Source: Hansfordia pulvinata | Taxonomy: Eukaryota > Ascomycota > Sordariomycetes > Xylariales | Reading direction: 5' to 3' | Length of the DNA: 64,000 nucleotides | Assembly (NCBI GenBank): GCA_006538405.1 | Contig: BJKQ01000008.1 | Location: forward strand, 930,001-994,000 | In this document: in pieces, positions 11,401-23,944 of the stretch | Layout of the letters: each line of letters opens with the position of its first letter | Numbering within the stretch: the stretch's first letter is position 1 | Program-made: the position numbers and the translations under genes | Notes under the pieces: generated by a model | The model's database searches: none | What the model saw: only the letters and a program-made list of their open reading frames with translations | What the model was told of the DNA's origin: nothing

Positions 11401-13016
11401 CTACGCCCCAGCCCCGGTCCACTGGATCGATCGATCATTAGGGTGCGAGTACGGCATACTCGTAGGGACCTACATGTACCTGCCTGACAGACAACAACCA
11501 GTGTGTGGCTTGCCCGCAAGGGCAACACCGCGACCATTTCCACACCACTTGAACACATGTTGGCCCGCCCCCTCCCATTCTCAGCAGTCCGAGCCAGCAA
11601 CTTGAACAAGCCCAACCAGGAGGTCAGTATATTGGATGCCACTGATGGTCAAGCCTCTTCTTGTAGGAGCCGCCCAGCACTCGTTGCACCCCGCCCCCTG
11701 GATGTGTGCTGTCAGCAGAAGCACAACGCCCATCCTCGATTCCGCACAGGCACTCGCAGTAGACATGGTCAATCTCGCCCCCTGCCCCTCTCGCTCCGGG
11801 ATACGGCTGCCTGAAGCAGTCTAGATCGGGCGATGTGCGGATGAAAAGCTTACGACTGCGCATTCTATCCTCGCACGTACGCGCCGTAGCGACACTGACC
11901 ACAGTCCGGGGCTAATAACCCCCTCGTTCCCCTCCCCAGAGGCAGGCGAGCTCGCAAGCGTGTTTTGTTCTCACGCAAGGAAGCGTCCACATGTGTGAGT
12001 CTGGCGCGGATGGCACAGGTGAGCATCGTCGTGCCGATTTGTGGGTTGGGCCACAGGATTGGATCTGTACGCGCACGCGCAGACCCTCCTCCGCTCCCGC
12101 CGGTTCGTGCGCCCTTGCCTTTCGTCATCGATCGGCCCGCTGACACGAACATGCGGTGCGGGTGCGACGCGCTGCGAGGGAATCGTTCAAACTCGCACTT
12201 TGGGGCTTCGAGGCGGGTGAATCGGGCTGTCACGGCGACATGCCGTCCGGCGCCGGCGCTCTAATGTGATGTGCTTCCGACTGAGGCGGCGAGTGTGGTG
12301 CGGACCAGTCAGTCGCACGAAGAGTCGCACGAAGATTGCTGTGTCCATGTCGTCGGGGAACCGAGTCGCGCTCGGCGTGCACAGCCAGCCACTAATAGGT
12401 AAGGTACCTTAGGTCAGGCCAACGGTGGTTGTCGACCGTGTGTGGTAGTGCGAGTCGGATTATTATCATTCATGTTAAATCGCGCCCAGATAATACGAAC
12501 ATAATAAGAATGGTAATAAGAATAATATCTGGCACTGGATCTGGCGCGGTCGGATCTGACCTTCGTGGGCACCTATGATTTCACCTCACCTCGCAATTCC
12601 TATCAACAGGACATGACATGCAAAGTCCTCCACCACGACCTCCAGGTCCATCCCCGATGGATGCCCACTCTTAGCCAGCTACAGAGTACGTACCCGGTGC
12701 CAAGATGCCCACACACCGTACGAGTACGGAGGGCGCGGGCGGGCCCACCGCGTGCGTTCGGTGCCAAGTGGGGCTTGGCTGCATGCAGCAAGGCAGGTGG
12801 AGGCTCCATCCTCGCCAAGCCGCTTGCGAGATAGCAGACTGGACCCGCTGCGTTGCGCCTGCAAGATGCAAGAGCTGCATGCATGCGACGCTTACGCCGC
12901 ACCTCCTGCCCCTCGATACTCGTGAGCTCTGCGAGTATGCCCGCACGCAGCAGGTACAATATCTCTCTCAGTCGCCTGAACAGTCCAGGCTGGGCTGCGC
13001 GCGCGACAGACCGCAT

Positions 13017-13032
13017 CTACGAGTACTCGTAG
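13017..13032. repeat. Perfect 16-base palindrome CTACGAGTACTCGTAG
   Basis: Exact self-complementary copy of the dispersed motif. The core TACGAGTACTCGTA recurs at 18573-18586. Confidence 0.9.
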
Positions 13033-16000
13033 GAGTATAGGTAGGCATACTCGCGAAAGCCTTCAAGAATACCCGCATGCCGCACGTGTTGGCGACTGGG
13101 TCAGGTACCTCAGAGTCAACGCCTTCACGGCCCTGGGCGCGGAGGGCCAGGTAAACATCAAACCCAACCTGGGACCGATTTAGATGCTGTACGTGGGTAA
13201 GTACACATCTCGTGGTACGCGACCTCATCGTCGTTGGCTCATTCCTCCGCAACAGCCAAGCTGTTAGGCAAGCACGGCGAACACCGTCAGCCATGGCGAC
13301 TTCCCTCTATCCAAAGCACCGTGACTTAAGTACCTAAGGAACCTACTCGTTACCAACATGTACCTAGACCTCGCTCGAACGAAGACAGAAGCACGGAATC
13401 CTCGGGTGAGGTCGTACGAGAACAGATCTTGCCGATACACGCAGTGGGCAAGGCAAGTCGGATGTGTAGTACACGGTAGAACACTTTACGTTCACAGTAA
13501 CCTCCAGTAAGTACCCGTAGAGGTAAGACCGCGAATGACGGGCGGGCAGGAGGCGCTGCCAAAGCTGCCCCTCCGTGCCCTTGTACGAGTCCGGCCATCG
13601 CCGCCAGGCCATCCCCGAACTCTCAAGGATTGAACCACTCCTTCGTCGGCTCGCCACCCGCGTACTCCTCCAATGTTGTGCTAGGTATCGCCCAGCCCAC
13701 GCTTCCACCATTCGCCCCCGCCTCCCCCTCAGTAAGGCTGCTCCCCGCCAACGAGCACAGTCTTGCCATTGTGCGCGGTCGCCCGCTCCTCTCGAACATC
13801 CACACCACTCCAGTAGCCAGCTTGGCCGCTCCGCCTCATGGATGGCGTCTGGCAAGCTCCCGTCATCGGCCACCATCCGCTCTGGTCCCGCCCCGATTCA
13901 GGGACAGGGGACGTTGGCTTGGAGGTCGACTACGGAGTACAGTTGCTTGTGCTGCCCGCGGCGCTGAGATGTGCCCATGAGCAGGGATGTTGCCGGCCAC
14001 CACCTCCCACACGGCGTCGCGAATGCATCTCAACGACTGGAGACCACGTCCGCTCTGCACTGACGACGACTCCGCTCACCCTTGCTCCGAAGAGACATAG
14101 CAGTGGACTCGGCCGCACGCCAGGCGACTGGCTTGAGCTGAGCTCAGGCACAAATTGACTCCTGACGACAGGCGCGAATACGTCGAGTCTTGAACCACTC
14201 CTGCTCGGCATGGTCGAAGACAAGCACACACACAAACACACATGCGCGCGTGTACCGTCAGCATCGACAGCGTCGAAGAAGAACCGCCGTCCAGCCGCTG
14301 CCTTGCGCTCCTTGGTTACCCACGCGCTGGGGATTGGACAATGGCAGCATGCACGACGCGAACGGCTTGTGAAACCCCCCTCCAGTCACCTCTTCCATGG
14401 CGCAAGCCACCACACCATACACTCTTCTCTGCGGGACCGGGCGTTTTTGCGGGTCTGCCATGCATGCAAGCACTGCGAATGGGGCCGACCCATCGCTGGC
14501 GGGTAGCGAGGCCCACGGGTGCCAGGTCGAGGCCAATGGGAGGCCATCACAACCTTCTATCTCTGCAACGTTGACAGATGGCATCAGACACCGGCGATAC
14601 TCTGCGAGCATACTCCCATACTCACCATGCTTCTCGACCACACGCATTGCCACCCATGAGCTGGCCCTGTCTGCCTGTGCACGAATGCGATTACTCGCAG
14701 GCGACTCCAACCTTGTCGCCCACCTTGGTGGGCTCCAAGCCGTGCTAGCTTGACCGAAAGCCGCTAGATACTGAAGCCACCAGGCTCACCTTGCATAACA
14801 GCGCCCAAGAATATCTTCTGCACCCTGGCTCAGCACAAGGACAGCACTCGCAGGCTGGCCGGCAAGATCGGTCCAGCAAAGAAGGTCAGCCATCAGTCAA
14901 ACAGGGCCCTCGTCACTTTGCCTGCACGACGCCGTCTGTATGCCTCGTCTGTGGATATTAGGCTTCAATAAGCGTCCACAACTACGGTCCCCGAGAGTTG
15001 TCTGCAGACGTGTGCGGCATAGCTGGAGTCAAGGGCGAGTCAGCACCTGCTCCGCATAGCCCATTATTCTTCTCCTCTATTTCAGAAACTGTCTGGGGAA
15101 AAGCCATGGGGTTTCTGAATCCCGGGGTTCGTGGCTGTCAATTAGAGTTCGACTGGACGAGCAGTCGTTCAGCGGAGTGCCGCGGAGTGCACGGGGCGAG
15201 CATGACAGGGAGGCAACCTTCTGAGGACCGACGTTCCTAGCACGGGCCCTAGCGGATGAGGTTTTCGTGGTGGAGTGGGCGTTAAATGGGGCTCAAGCCG
15301 TTGACAAGCAGGCTACTCGGGTCCCCCTTGGCTAGGCCTTAAGACGGCGTGCATGAGGTGCGCCGTCGAGCCGGATAACGAGGTCCCACCGTCAGCCGTT
15401 TGCGAGCAGCGCGCCAGGATGGTCGGCCTTGCAGCGCAGCTCCTCCCCCTTTTGTTCAAATTCAGGAGAACCTCTCGTTTACGAGTATGACAGCCCAGGA
15501 TACCCAAGGCATTGAGCCATACGCGAGAAGATCCCATCACGACCTGGAATAGCGCGGCTCGGGAGCAATGCTACTAGAGTGCCAGAGCAGCTCTGGCCCG
15601 CCGACGCCTGGCAGTCACTTACTCACTCAAGGCGGATGGTCACTGACTCGAAGCTCGTATCAGCATGGTCTTTCATGGCCGATGCTCCCGAAATCCAAGC
15701 CACAGGCGACAGCACCACCGCATCCCAGCATCTACGAGTACCCGCCAACTAGTCCAGACCCCAAGTTTGTGGGGCAGAGTCTCAGCACGTCCGAGTACTC
15801 GTAGGCAGAGGTCTCCCGACGTCTTTTCCGCAATCAGACTTCAAGCCTCCGACGACCACCGCCACTGCTGGTGCGAACCAACCCCGCGGGGGGGCGACCT
15901 GTTGACCAGCCGCCGCAAAAGTTCGGCGCGTTCCAAGGTGCCCCTCTCATCCCTCCTCCCTGGCTCGACGACGGCGATTTGATTTCGTGCAGGTAGCCTC

Positions 16001-18572
16001 TAGCGATCGGTGTCCTCACTTTAGCATGGACTAAGTTGGTTGGCTTCTGTCCATAGCGCAGGGTCGCATCTGCAGGTCAGATAGGGCAGGAGGGTGGCTC
16101 GCGTACGAAGATGCGAGGTGATTCGTCAGGAGTCTGGATGGTATCGTTGACTCTCTGCCCAGATCAACGTGTCGTTACGGCACTGTACGCGACACAGCGG
16201 TGGTCAACCCCCGGGGGGCTCTGGGGAGTATTCGCGAACCGAGACAGCTCAGCGGTGGCCAGAATCTCGACGGCAGATCAACAATAAGCTTATCTGAAGC
16301 GTCGACAACCCTGAAATCGAGGCAGTACCTCATGCTTCGAGCCTGCAAGCTGCTGCGTCGCGATATGCAGATGCGCCAGGTGGATTTTAAGGGTTTCCAG
16401 TCTCACATCTGACTTCGAGGCTGCAGGGCGTGGCATTGGTCACGCATCACGCACGTCTTGGGGTCTTTGCGCAAGGCTGGGGAATTCCAGGGCGCCACTC
16501 GGAGGCGAGATCAGTGCGTGACCTCCAGCGCAGGCACTCGCTAGCTCGGTTGCGTGATACTCCGCACAGGGCGAACATGAAGATGTGGCGGGACTATCGC
16601 CACAGCGCACACACGATCGCAGCGCGACTCTTGGTCTGTGCCGAATGCCTGCTACTCGGGGCTACTCTGATTCATGGGAGGAGGGTGTTCGGCACAACGA
16701 GCCATGAAAACTTTTTCGTGAGGTACCAACGGCAGTCCTGGGTAGCATTGCAGGGCCAACCAATTACCCGTGCGCTTCATTTCTGAGACAGACAAGGGCC
16801 CGCCGTTGGCGGCGGGAGTGGTGATGGTGTTGTGGTGGCCGTGATGGTGTTTACTTGTACGAGGGACTGCCAGGATACGATACGCCACGCAATGGGAGGC
16901 GGGCACCGGTCTGGCCGCCTCGAGACCTGGAGCCACAGCCCCGCGCGCACGAGCTGCGAGGACCCTCCATTCTGCTCCTGGGCACCGAAGAGGATGGAGA
17001 TGTGGAGGCTGTCATGTATCCCAGAGCGAGCGGTCCAAGCCCAGCGAGCCCACCCATCCCGAACATGCCAGCGACGAACTTGGGGGCGGGGGCGCTGTCG
17101 GATCGCCCTCGAGAAAAATTTCCCTCTTGGAGCCGGCTATCTCCGGCGTTCTTTGCCTCTTGACTTGGTGCCTCCGACCTGTTTCTTCCAACTTGCCGCC
17201 GGCTGGCTCATCCGCTGGCGCTTCTCTGTGAAGTCTCCAACGCGAAGAAGTCTTATCTCCGGAACCAGCTCGCTCAACAGGCCACAGTGGTCAGAATACT
17301 CGGTTTCGCAAGACAACAACACAATCTAGAACAGCCAGAGTCCAGTGTCTTACGACCAACAAGAAAATACAGAGCGCGCGGTTCCTCGCTCCTTTGGGGC
17401 GCAGACGCCGAGGGATCTGCAGGCCTAGACCTGCGGCTAGGAGTGTGCGCTATGCTTGCCCCTGCGGACACACCGGAGATGCCGCTGCCACTGACAGGGA
17501 AAAATTAGGTTGGGTGTGCTCTGCCTTGCCGCCGCCGCCGCACGGTGGCCGACCGGCCGGCATTGATTACCTACAAGTTTTGACTGACGTTTCACCCTCT
17601 GTCGCCATCCCACACAGATCACCGCCGTCTTGAGGGGGTGAGTCTTGATTCGGAGCGATTATTTGTTGGGTTCTGGTTGGGGTGCGCCAGGGCTTCCGCA
17701 GCGTCACACCCGCCGCCGCCTACGCTGTCATCCTCGTACGAGTGCAGGATCAGCCTGGCCGCCGGATGCGCACCGTTGAAAACATCGCAATTGGCTACTC
17801 CTGATGATGAACGGTCCGACAGCGGCCCTACTCTTCTCAAGAGAGAGAGAGTGTGTGTGTGTATGCGTGTGTGTGAGGGGCAAAAAATTTCATCTTGTTG
17901 TCTTCGGACCGGTCCCTTGATTTGCCAGTGCCAGGGTCCCCATGATGGAGAGGGTGTGATGGCCGCAGCCTAGAGGGCGGAGAGGAACAAGGTGATTCGC
18001 CGTCGACGTCCGAGAATGCCATCCGGCTCAAGGGACCAGAACCCTCGGCGCAGATGGCGATGCATCGGTGAACCTTATTTGCAAGACCCCGAAGACCCTT
18101 CCGCTCCCTGACTGACTGACTTGGGGCCAACAACCATCTTGGAGGGTCCCCGGGATGACATACTCAAGGCACGAGTACGAGTAGGGCGGCTACCGGTTGC
18201 GGGCAGGATCGCCACCCGAGTAGCTCCCTCTCGCTGGCTTCTCTGATCAGCGAACCTGGAAAACCTACGACCTCAACTATTGGATCTTATTTCGCTCTTC
18301 TGGATACTTCGGCATTCTGTCAAGGGGACCAAAGCCCAGTCACGTGCTGCGAGTGTCGTGCGAAGCCTTGTGCAGTTTGGCTGGCGACTGTGTTTTACTC
18401 ATGCACGGCTCCTTTCCCGTGTCCTTTCACCACTCGGCGCCTACGAGTGCTCGTGCGCGTCCCCGTACACGAACGGTGAAGACCGCCCTGTCTGCAATCG
18501 TGGCTGGCCCGAGTACTTGGACGCCAGTACCCCAGGTTTTTCTTCTCCTTCGGCGGCCTGTCTGGGCCGGCC

Positions 18573-18586
18573 TACGAGTACTCGTA
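18573..18586. repeat. Palindrome TACGAGTACTCGTA
   Basis: Second exact copy of the 14-base core found at 13017-13032. Confidence 0.9.
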
Positions 18587-19450
18587 AATCTTTTGGAAGA
18601 CGGTTCCGGGACAAATGCTCCACCATCAGCTTCGAGTCTCAGCCTCGTTCGGAGAGCCACCGATCCTGGCTGGAACAGTTTCTCCTCGGCGGCGGGCCAG
18701 ACGGATTGGCGAAACAAGGGGAGGGAAGAGACACGAGGAAAGTGATATTGCCGAGGGCCACGCAAGGGCTCACATCGGATCCGAGCTTGCCCTATCTTCC
18801 TTTGAACAAGGAGCAAGGGGGTTCGTTCAGTTGTTCCATGGAACCACTTGGAGGGGCAGGCTTAAAAAAAAACAGTTGCTCACTTTTACAAGTATAGAGT
18901 ACTCGTACAGGGTTGCAGGGGTCTCTGCGTAATAACACGAGGTATGTATTTTCTTTTCTTTTTTTCTTTTTCTTGTCAATCTGGCCAGGCTTGATGAAAC
19001 CGCGTCACACTTGAAAAACGCGAACGCGTCTGGGCGGCGCAAAGCAGCGCAGCAGCACGCGCGCGGCGCGCCCATACGAGCATTCGTACATTCACTGACC
19101 TTTGTGAAGATGACGTCGGTTTGCTCATCAGTCGTCTCACGCACCACCACCAACACCACCACCACCACCACGGGGGTTCAGGTGGCTGGGCAGAACTCGA
19201 GCCGACCCCCGCATCGGGGACGATGCCGGGAAGGCAAAGGGTTTCGCCAGTCGAAAAAATGATTCGTTCGGTTGCACACGAGATGACGGCATTCCCAGCT
19301 CCTCCCTCCCTCTCTCCCCGCTCGACTCACGTAGGTTGCACTAGAATGAAACATTCAGGGTCCTACATACAAGCCGAGCAAAGAACGCGGGGTAAGGGGA
19401 GCAGCCAATGCGCGTGCAATCCGTCCTTGGCCACGATGATGATATATCCC

Positions 19451-19484
<34 letters not shown>

Positions 19485-20436
19485 TGGGCAGTGATTTGGG
19501 GCCTTTCTACGTGTCCGAACAGACGAAGAGGACGTGGTGGCAGCGGTACGCGAATTGACGACACTGCATTCCCCAATACGGACGGACACATACTCGCACA
19601 CACATCCACACACACGTACGACCCCATCCCCCCTTCCCCTCTCTCTTACCTTCCACTCTTACCCTGCCATTCAATGCCCCCTCCCCAGGTCCTCGGGTGG
19701 GGTTCGTCGCAGATACGCATGCGCGCGCGCGCTTGCGTGAGCGCCTGCTGCCACGCACGCTCACGCACGTCGACCGGGCGGGGGCGACGGCGGGGGCCGA
19801 CGAGGTGGCTTGAGGCATCGGAGTTGGCCCCGTGAGAGCAGAGCAGGCCGGGCCCCCGGGGGTTCTGACCTGTCCGGACCGGGGCCACCCCCGCCGCCCG
19901 AACAAACACCACCACCAACCACCACCACCGCTGCCGCTGCCGCTGCCGCCGCCGCCAGCATCATCATGCCCGGCTGCGTATCCCAGAGTTGAACGTGTCT
20001 ATCCCCGCACCTGAGCAAAGCATGCAAGAGCCCCCCTCCTGTCTAGCCTACGCCACCTATGACCATCTCGTAAAGACAAAGCGAGTCGAGACAGGGGCCC
20101 CGGGGACGAGGTTGCACGGCTTACGTACAGAGTCTGCGCTCCCCGCAGTGCATGGCTGTATTCTGCTGCGCAACGCGCGACAATAGCTCAGCCCGGGGGT
20201 GTTTCCTGCTCCCCCTCGCCCCAGAGGCAGTCTGTCTGGCGAACAAGGGGTGAGGGGGGTCACAACAAAGCGTGATACAGACGGGTCATCAGCCCTACAC
20301 CGCGGCCTTCAGGAGTTCTTGTATTCCCCTCTCGCCACCCCTGTGCAACAACACCTCGTTGAGGGGCGCGAAGTCCGACTACTCCGTGGTGGTGGCTGGC
20401 ACCTCACCTTTGTTACTAAGGGCGCCCAGCGGAATG

Positions 20437-20450
20437 TACTCGTACGAGTA
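20437..20450. repeat. Inverted-order palindrome TACTCGTACGAGTA
   Basis: The two half-sites are joined in the opposite order from the 13017 copy and share CGTACG at the centre. Confidence 0.9.
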
Positions 20451-20468
20451 TGCTCACACTGCAGAACC

Positions 20469-20486
20469 AAAAAAAAAAAAAAAAAA
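20469..20486. repeat. Poly-A run
   Basis: About 18 A residues in a GC-rich setting, about 20 bases after a TACTCGTACGAGTA palindrome. No retroelement ORF is seen upstream. Confidence 0.85.
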
Positions 20487-21202
20487 GAGCTTTGCGGGGC
20501 AACGGTCAGCAAGTGATCGGCGAACTCCCCGGCGCCCACAACCGAACCGGTCAGTTGCGCAAGCGCCTGTGAGAGCTGTGAACTGTTGCTATCTATAGCC
20601 CGACCACTTTCAACAGGTTGCGGGCGTTGTACTCACCAGCTCTACTGCTGCGTAGAACCACCACCATCGTTCTCGCTCAATGCTCACCTTGCTGCCTGGG
20701 TTTTGTGACTGACAAGGATACCCCGCGACTTCCTAAGAGAGGTTGACGAATGGCTACGAGTACACATGAGCTCAGGCTTGGAAAACTGCCCTCGGTCCCA
20801 GGTCCAAGGCAGACGTGGGGCACAGCGAAGGGGAAGCCTGAGTGCTCCGTACTCATATCTTCAGTATCCGTACACCACCGGGCATCTTGGAGCGACCCAG
20901 ATATTATCCCCACCGTTCCCGCCTCTCCTTGCAGAACCGACGTCACAGCAAGGATGGAGCTTGTGTAGGATCAGGAGGCTGGCGGTGCTTATCTGGCCAT
21001 GGAAATAGTGGAGGTTGATGCGGATGCCCGGTCAGGTAGGTCAAACGCCTTTGCTGAGGCACCGAGCAGGTGAACCACTTCTGCCGCAGGGCTGAGTCAA
21101 CGGCCAGCATGGGAGGAGTCGTGAGATTGAGCGTTGGTGGGAGTTTCGTACCTAGCGCGCCCGTGGCGCCAGAATTCAACAGCCAGGTCGAGCTGACCCC
21201 CT

Positions 21203-21218
21203 GTACTCGTACGAGTAC
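21203..21218. repeat. Palindrome GTACTCGTACGAGTAC
   Basis: Perfect 16-base palindrome, an extended form of the 20437 copy, followed at once by GTACATG. Confidence 0.9.
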
Positions 21219-23929
21219 GTACATGTTGCTTGGGGCCTGCATGCTTTGCCTTGCATGCACCCATGGATGAAGGCCGGATGCGTCAAGGCACGCGCTTCTA
21301 CCATGCAGGGCTACTCATGCAGAGATTCCAATGACTCCTCCCATCTTTGCCGCTGCGACTCGAGGGGAAAACGAGAGCGCATGATAAGGATCGAGGCATG
21401 CGTGCGTAAGTATTGGACGGCGCCAGAGGCGAGAGGACGCTAGCGGCGTGGGCAGACCATGGAAGGTGGACTATACGATAAACCCGCCGCGGCTGGGTGC
21501 TGCAAGACATCTTGGCTGGGCGGGCGATATTCCCCGGGAGGGATGCGATATGGGAGTCTGGGTATGGAAATCTGTCGAGAACGGGAGGGCGGCGGCGGGG
21601 CCATGGGATGGCAATACGGATAGGCGGCGGCTACGGCGGGATGGCGACAGTCGTGGGAGGTGTACCCAGGCGTGCCAGGTAGGGAATTGCCCACCGATAA
21701 ACAGCTGGCGGGCAGCGAGATCTCGATGCCAGGCGTCCAAGCAGACGGAACGGGAAAGGAGAGACAGGGTGATAGCCAGGCAGCTTGGTTGAGTGCGCGA
21801 GATGGCGATACTTTGCAGCCGAGTCGCTGGGACGGGTTAGGCGGCCCCGCCAGGCCAATAGCACCTCATGCGCGTCAACCAGGCGCGCACTGACTGTGTG
21901 ACGGGCAGGTTCTGAGTCGCAAGATGAGTCGGATGGATCATGTTGGTGGGTGATGGTCGCCTGTGCTGGAGATGGGAGAGTCGCTGTTGGGGAGGCGGGT
22001 GCTGCGAAGGGCGCTGCGTTTTGACGTGACGATGGTTGGGAGGCTGGAATAAGCCTGGGGATCGAAGCTCTCCATAGCACCGCTGAAGCTAGGTACGAGT
22101 ACCTGCCTATCCATGTACGGTACGATTGCCGGGTACTCATACGCGTCAGGTAGGGCTGAAGTGACCCTTGAGTACAGGCACCAACCGTGGTCAGAAGTTG
22201 GCCTGGAGGGAGACAATTGGGTTCGGGGAAGTATCCCGCATGTACTGTACCTACTTCCCCCACGCTCGTACTGAACTCGGACGAGCACCCGCAGACTGTG
22301 AGTGCTGACTAACAGGGCGCCTGCACTTGCGGCGCAGCTTCTGTGCAAGGGAAGCGGGTTGCAACTACCCTGAACCCTGCAGCAGGCTCGTGCGGCGGTG
22401 GGCACCGTGGGCACCAAGTGGCACCTTGTCGAGAGGCAGCTGCGATCCCCGCCGTGCCTGCCAAAAGCGGTCGCACCGCAGCTCCTGTCTCGTCCAAGTC
22501 AGATCTGCGCGTACTCGTAGTTAGCGCCCCGTCTACTCGTACGAGCGAGTCTCTGCCCCACCACCACCACCACAACAATGCCATGTCCACGCCGCCAGAT
22601 TCCCATCGTCGACACCCTGCACTTGACACACGTCGCCGCCCTTGCTCCCGCCTCAACCGCCCCTGCCTCACGGTAGCCCTCCTGCCCGCCCCGATCCTTG
22701 AGGCTCGGCTTAGCAGCCTCTCTGGCCGCACCGGCAGGTCAAGGTTGTACTTGCGGCCCTGCCCGTGATGGTGCCTGATGATCCGCCGACCGCCGCAGCA
22801 CATCTGACGGCTTGCTGTTTACCACCGATTCGCAATAATACAGAGTAGACGAGGTGCGAGCGACCAACCTCAACTCTCATCTCTTCCCGTCTCCGTCTCG
22901 CCTCAGCACTTGGACGCGCCATAACCCGACCCCGCCGCACTCAACCACCAAAGACGGGCCATGGCCTCGTCTCGGCAAGTGCTGCATCCACCCACCCACC
23001 CCCTCGCGTGGCAAGGGCGCCCGGAAGCGCGGCAGGCATCTCACGCACGCGCATGGGCGAAATGAGAAGAAATAAAAGAGGCGATTCCGCACCTCGGGCG
23101 GACAGGCGCGCACGAGTCGCAGCAGCAGGACCGAGCTGCCGTGGCCGGACGTTTTGTCGCAACGTTGTCTGCAGGTGCTCCGTCGGCAGGGTGGAGGCCG
23201 GCCTAGCGGCTGGTTTTAATCTAATTGCGCATCGCGACTTTGGCTGGCAGATCGAGCTTTTCCCTTCCCCAGGTCCACCGCCGCCGCCCCCGCTAGCTAA
23301 TCCTCGCTGCGCGCCGACGGGGCTCAAGCCCTCCCGCAGAGGTTACGAGGGCGCGCTACTTTTCCTCGTGTCTCCTCCAGCTCTTCCGCCGCCGTCTCCA
23401 TGCCCGTCCAATGCCCCCCGTACGGAGTGCAGCACGCAAGAACTCGTACTCTGTATGAGTGCATGGTTGTGGGCTGACTGGGGGCCATGAGATTGAAACC
23501 ACCAGCCCCAAATCGTGGGGCTTGCCGTCCTAGCCCAAAGATGGCCTCCTCTGTCGCGGGGCCGCTACCCGCCATGACAGAACAACAAAAAGAGCCAATC
23601 GTGGCCGGTCCCAAGTCCTGCTGGGGACCTCCCATGCAACGGCTGCAGCTCTGCGGCCCATGCCTCCAGCTTTGGCTCGACTTGCTATTCCCGGCCGCAC
23701 GCTGCACTCTCACTCGCAGCCGCCCAGCCAGCTAGTCGTCTTCGAGGCCTGCCATTTGTCACTTGCACGCTCCTGTCTTACCCAGGTCCCGGCGCCTCGG
23801 TTCCGCCAGCGCAAGAGCCTCCTCCCCCTCCAAGCATCAACGCTGTTGCTCGGCTCTGCCAAGGGGGTCAACATGGACATGGAAGGCCACGGAGGATGCA
23901 CACTATCCGCTTCAACATCTCTTGCTAGG

Positions 23930-23944
23930 ACGAGTAGTACTCGT
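23930..23944. repeat. ACGAGTAGTACTCGT motif pair
   Basis: Two half-sites in palindromic arrangement with one extra base at the centre. Confidence 0.85.

Noticed and set aside
20469..20486. Poly-A run as the tail of a retroposed element
   Set aside because: No retroelement ORF, target-site duplication or source sequence is visible.
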